Source: Armatimonadota bacterium
Lineage (GTDB): Bacteria; Armatimonadota; Fimbriimonadia; Fimbriimonadales; Fimbriimonadaceae
DNA length: 6,055 bases
Reading direction: 5' to 3'
Assembly (NCBI GenBank): GCA_003516955.1
Contig: DPBN01000190.1
Span: 1 to 6,055, forward strand
Positions 5,071 to 6,055 of the stretch are shown piece after piece; the stretch's first letter is position 1, and each line of letters begins with the position of its first letter. Made by a program: the position numbers and the translations under genes. Below the pieces are notes generated by a model. The model searched no databases. It worked only from the letters and a program-made list of their open reading frames with translations, and was not told the DNA's origin.

Positions 5071-6055
5071 CACCGCACCGTCCGGGTCAGGATCAGGTTC
5101 GTGTGGCCAGGCTCGCCTGCCGGAACGCCAGCCGTGACCACCACCGTGTCCCCCCCTCGCAACATACCCCGGTCGCGGAACTCCGCGATCAGGCGGTCCA
5201 CCAGCTGGTCGGTGTTGGTCTCCTTCGGTTGGACCAGGGCCGTGACGCCCCACACCAGCGCCATCCGCCGGGCCACTCTGGGCACCCAGGCGCCGCACCA
5301 CACCGGCGCCTCCGGCCGGAAGGAGCTGACCAGCCGGGCGGTCTGCCCGCTCGTCGTCGTGGAGAGGATCGCGGCGGGATGCAGGATCGCCGCGAGCTGG
5401 GCCGCCCCATAGGCCACGGCCATCGTGTGCTCCACCCGGTCGGCGTGGCCGATCTCGCGCAGGCGCAGCTCGTAGTCGAAGTGCCGCTCGGCCTCCTCGG
5501 CGATCCTCGCCATCCACCGCACGGCCTCGATCGGATGGGCCCCGGATGCGGTTTCTCCGCTCAGCATCAGCGCGTCCGTCCCGTCCAGCACCGCGTTGGC
5601 CACGTCGGTGGCCTCGGCCCGGGTGGGCCGCCCAGACTCCATCATGCTCTCCAGCATCTGGGTCGCCGTGATCACCGGCTTCCCGCGCCGGAGGGCGCAA
5701 CGGATCGCCCGCTTCTGCACGTGCGGAACGCTCTCGAGCGGCACTTGCAGGCCCAGGTCGCCCCGCGCGACCATGATCGCGTCCGAGGCGTCGAGGATCT
5801 CCTCCAGATTGCGCACCGCCTCGGGGGTCTCGATCTTCGCGACGATGCCGATGCCCGGCTTGCGTCCGTCGACGATCCTCCGAAGCAGCCGGACGTCCTC
5901 CGCCGACCGCACGTAGCTCAGCGCGATGTAGTCGACGTCCGCCTCCGCAGCCTGCCGAACGTCGTCCAGGTCCTTGTCCGTCAAGGGAGCCGAATCGAAC
6001 GACCGCCCCACCACCGTCACGCCCTGCCGGCTGCGCAGCGTGCCTCCGCAGACCA
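5070..6055 (-). CDS. pyk: Pyruvate kinase, C-terminal two thirds (cut by right edge)
   Basis: 327 complete codons plus the stop are visible; the frame is open through the right edge, so roughly 145-150 N-terminal residues are missing. Pyruvate kinase transfers phosphate from phosphoenolpyruvate to ADP in the last step of glycolysis. Counting from the first visible residue: end of the B domain (VCGGTLRS), DYIALSYVRSAEDV (41-54), the active-site signature GIVAKIETPEAV with catalytic Lys73, metal-binding MVARGDLGLQVP (94-105), TATQMLESM (119-127) and DVANAVLDGTDALMLSGETASGAHP (140-164). The C-terminal allosteric domain (from about 185) has TTTSGQTARLVSSFRP (222-237) and ends in AGVPAGEPGHTNLI, typical of bacterial enzymes. 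The GTG at 6020 is internal, not the start. The usual LPG/LP..TEKD region reads VVG...SAPLTDKD, a mild divergence with no active-site loss. It is followed with a 1-nt overlap by the FtsB-like gene. Confidence 0.96.
   Translation of the reverse strand, partial: VCGGTLRSRQGVTVVGRSFDSAPLTDKDLDDVRQAAEADVDYIALSYVRSAEDVRLLRRIVDGRKPGIGIVAKIETPEAVRNLEEILDASDAIMVARGDLGLQVPLESVPHVQKRAIRCALRRGKPVITATQMLESMMESGRPTRAEATDVANAVLDGTDALMLSGETASGAHPIEAVRWMARIAEEAERHFDYELRLREIGHADRVEHTMAVAYGAAQLAAILHPAAILSTTTSGQTARLVSSFRPEAPVWCGAWVPRVARRMALVWGVTALVQPKETNTDQLVDRLIAEFRDRGMLRGGDTVVVTAGVPAGEPGHTNLILTRTVR

Noticed and set aside
5071..5700. Upstream extension of the FtsB-like frame, giving a 306-residue protein
   Set aside because: The added 210 residues are a shadow of pyruvate kinase, rich in Gly/Arg/Pro. 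The 96-residue protein starting at the TGATG overlap explains the real domain.

Overview
This is a GC-rich, gene-dense bacterial window with six protein genes, two of them cut by the window edges, and no RNA genes, mobile elements, CRISPR arrays or long non-coding stretches. The host makes flagella or descends from a flagellate (it has flhA). It uses GTG and TTG starts freely. Two genes have TANNNT -10 elements 6-7 bp from their start codons, an arrangement described for leaderless transcripts in Deinococcus and some other lineages. The phylum cannot be fixed from this sequence. A non-proteobacterial, high-GC flagellate is my best guess, held weakly.

Layout, left to right. (1) Positions 1-1793, minus strand: a glycolate/2-hydroxyacid oxidase operon, glcD followed by the first 140 codons of glcE, joined by a TTGA stop/start overlap. 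(2) Positions 1794-1883: a 90-bp divergent control region with two candidate leaderless promoters and a perfect 13-bp inverted repeat between them. (3) Positions 1884-2660, plus strand: a TauE/SafE-family membrane exporter divergent from glcD. (4) Positions 2664-6055, minus strand: a probable operon read right to left. It holds the C-terminal two thirds of pyruvate kinase, a small FtsB/DivIC-like septum protein sharing one base with it, and, after 28 bp, a full-length flhA. The exporter and flhA converge with only 3 bp between their stop codons.

How the genes may work together. GlcD and GlcE form the flavin-binding part of a 2-hydroxyacid oxidase whose iron-sulfur subunit GlcF would be expected beyond the left edge. 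The divergent TauE/SafE protein may move a related organic or sulfonated anion, but that link rests on position alone. The right-hand operon joins glycolysis, cell division and flagellar export. This recalls the common eno-ftsB neighbourhood, with pyruvate kinase next to ftsB here. I found no clearly new biological system. The most interesting signals are the paired leaderless-type promoters with a shared palindrome, and an flhA with no other flagellar gene beside it in the window.
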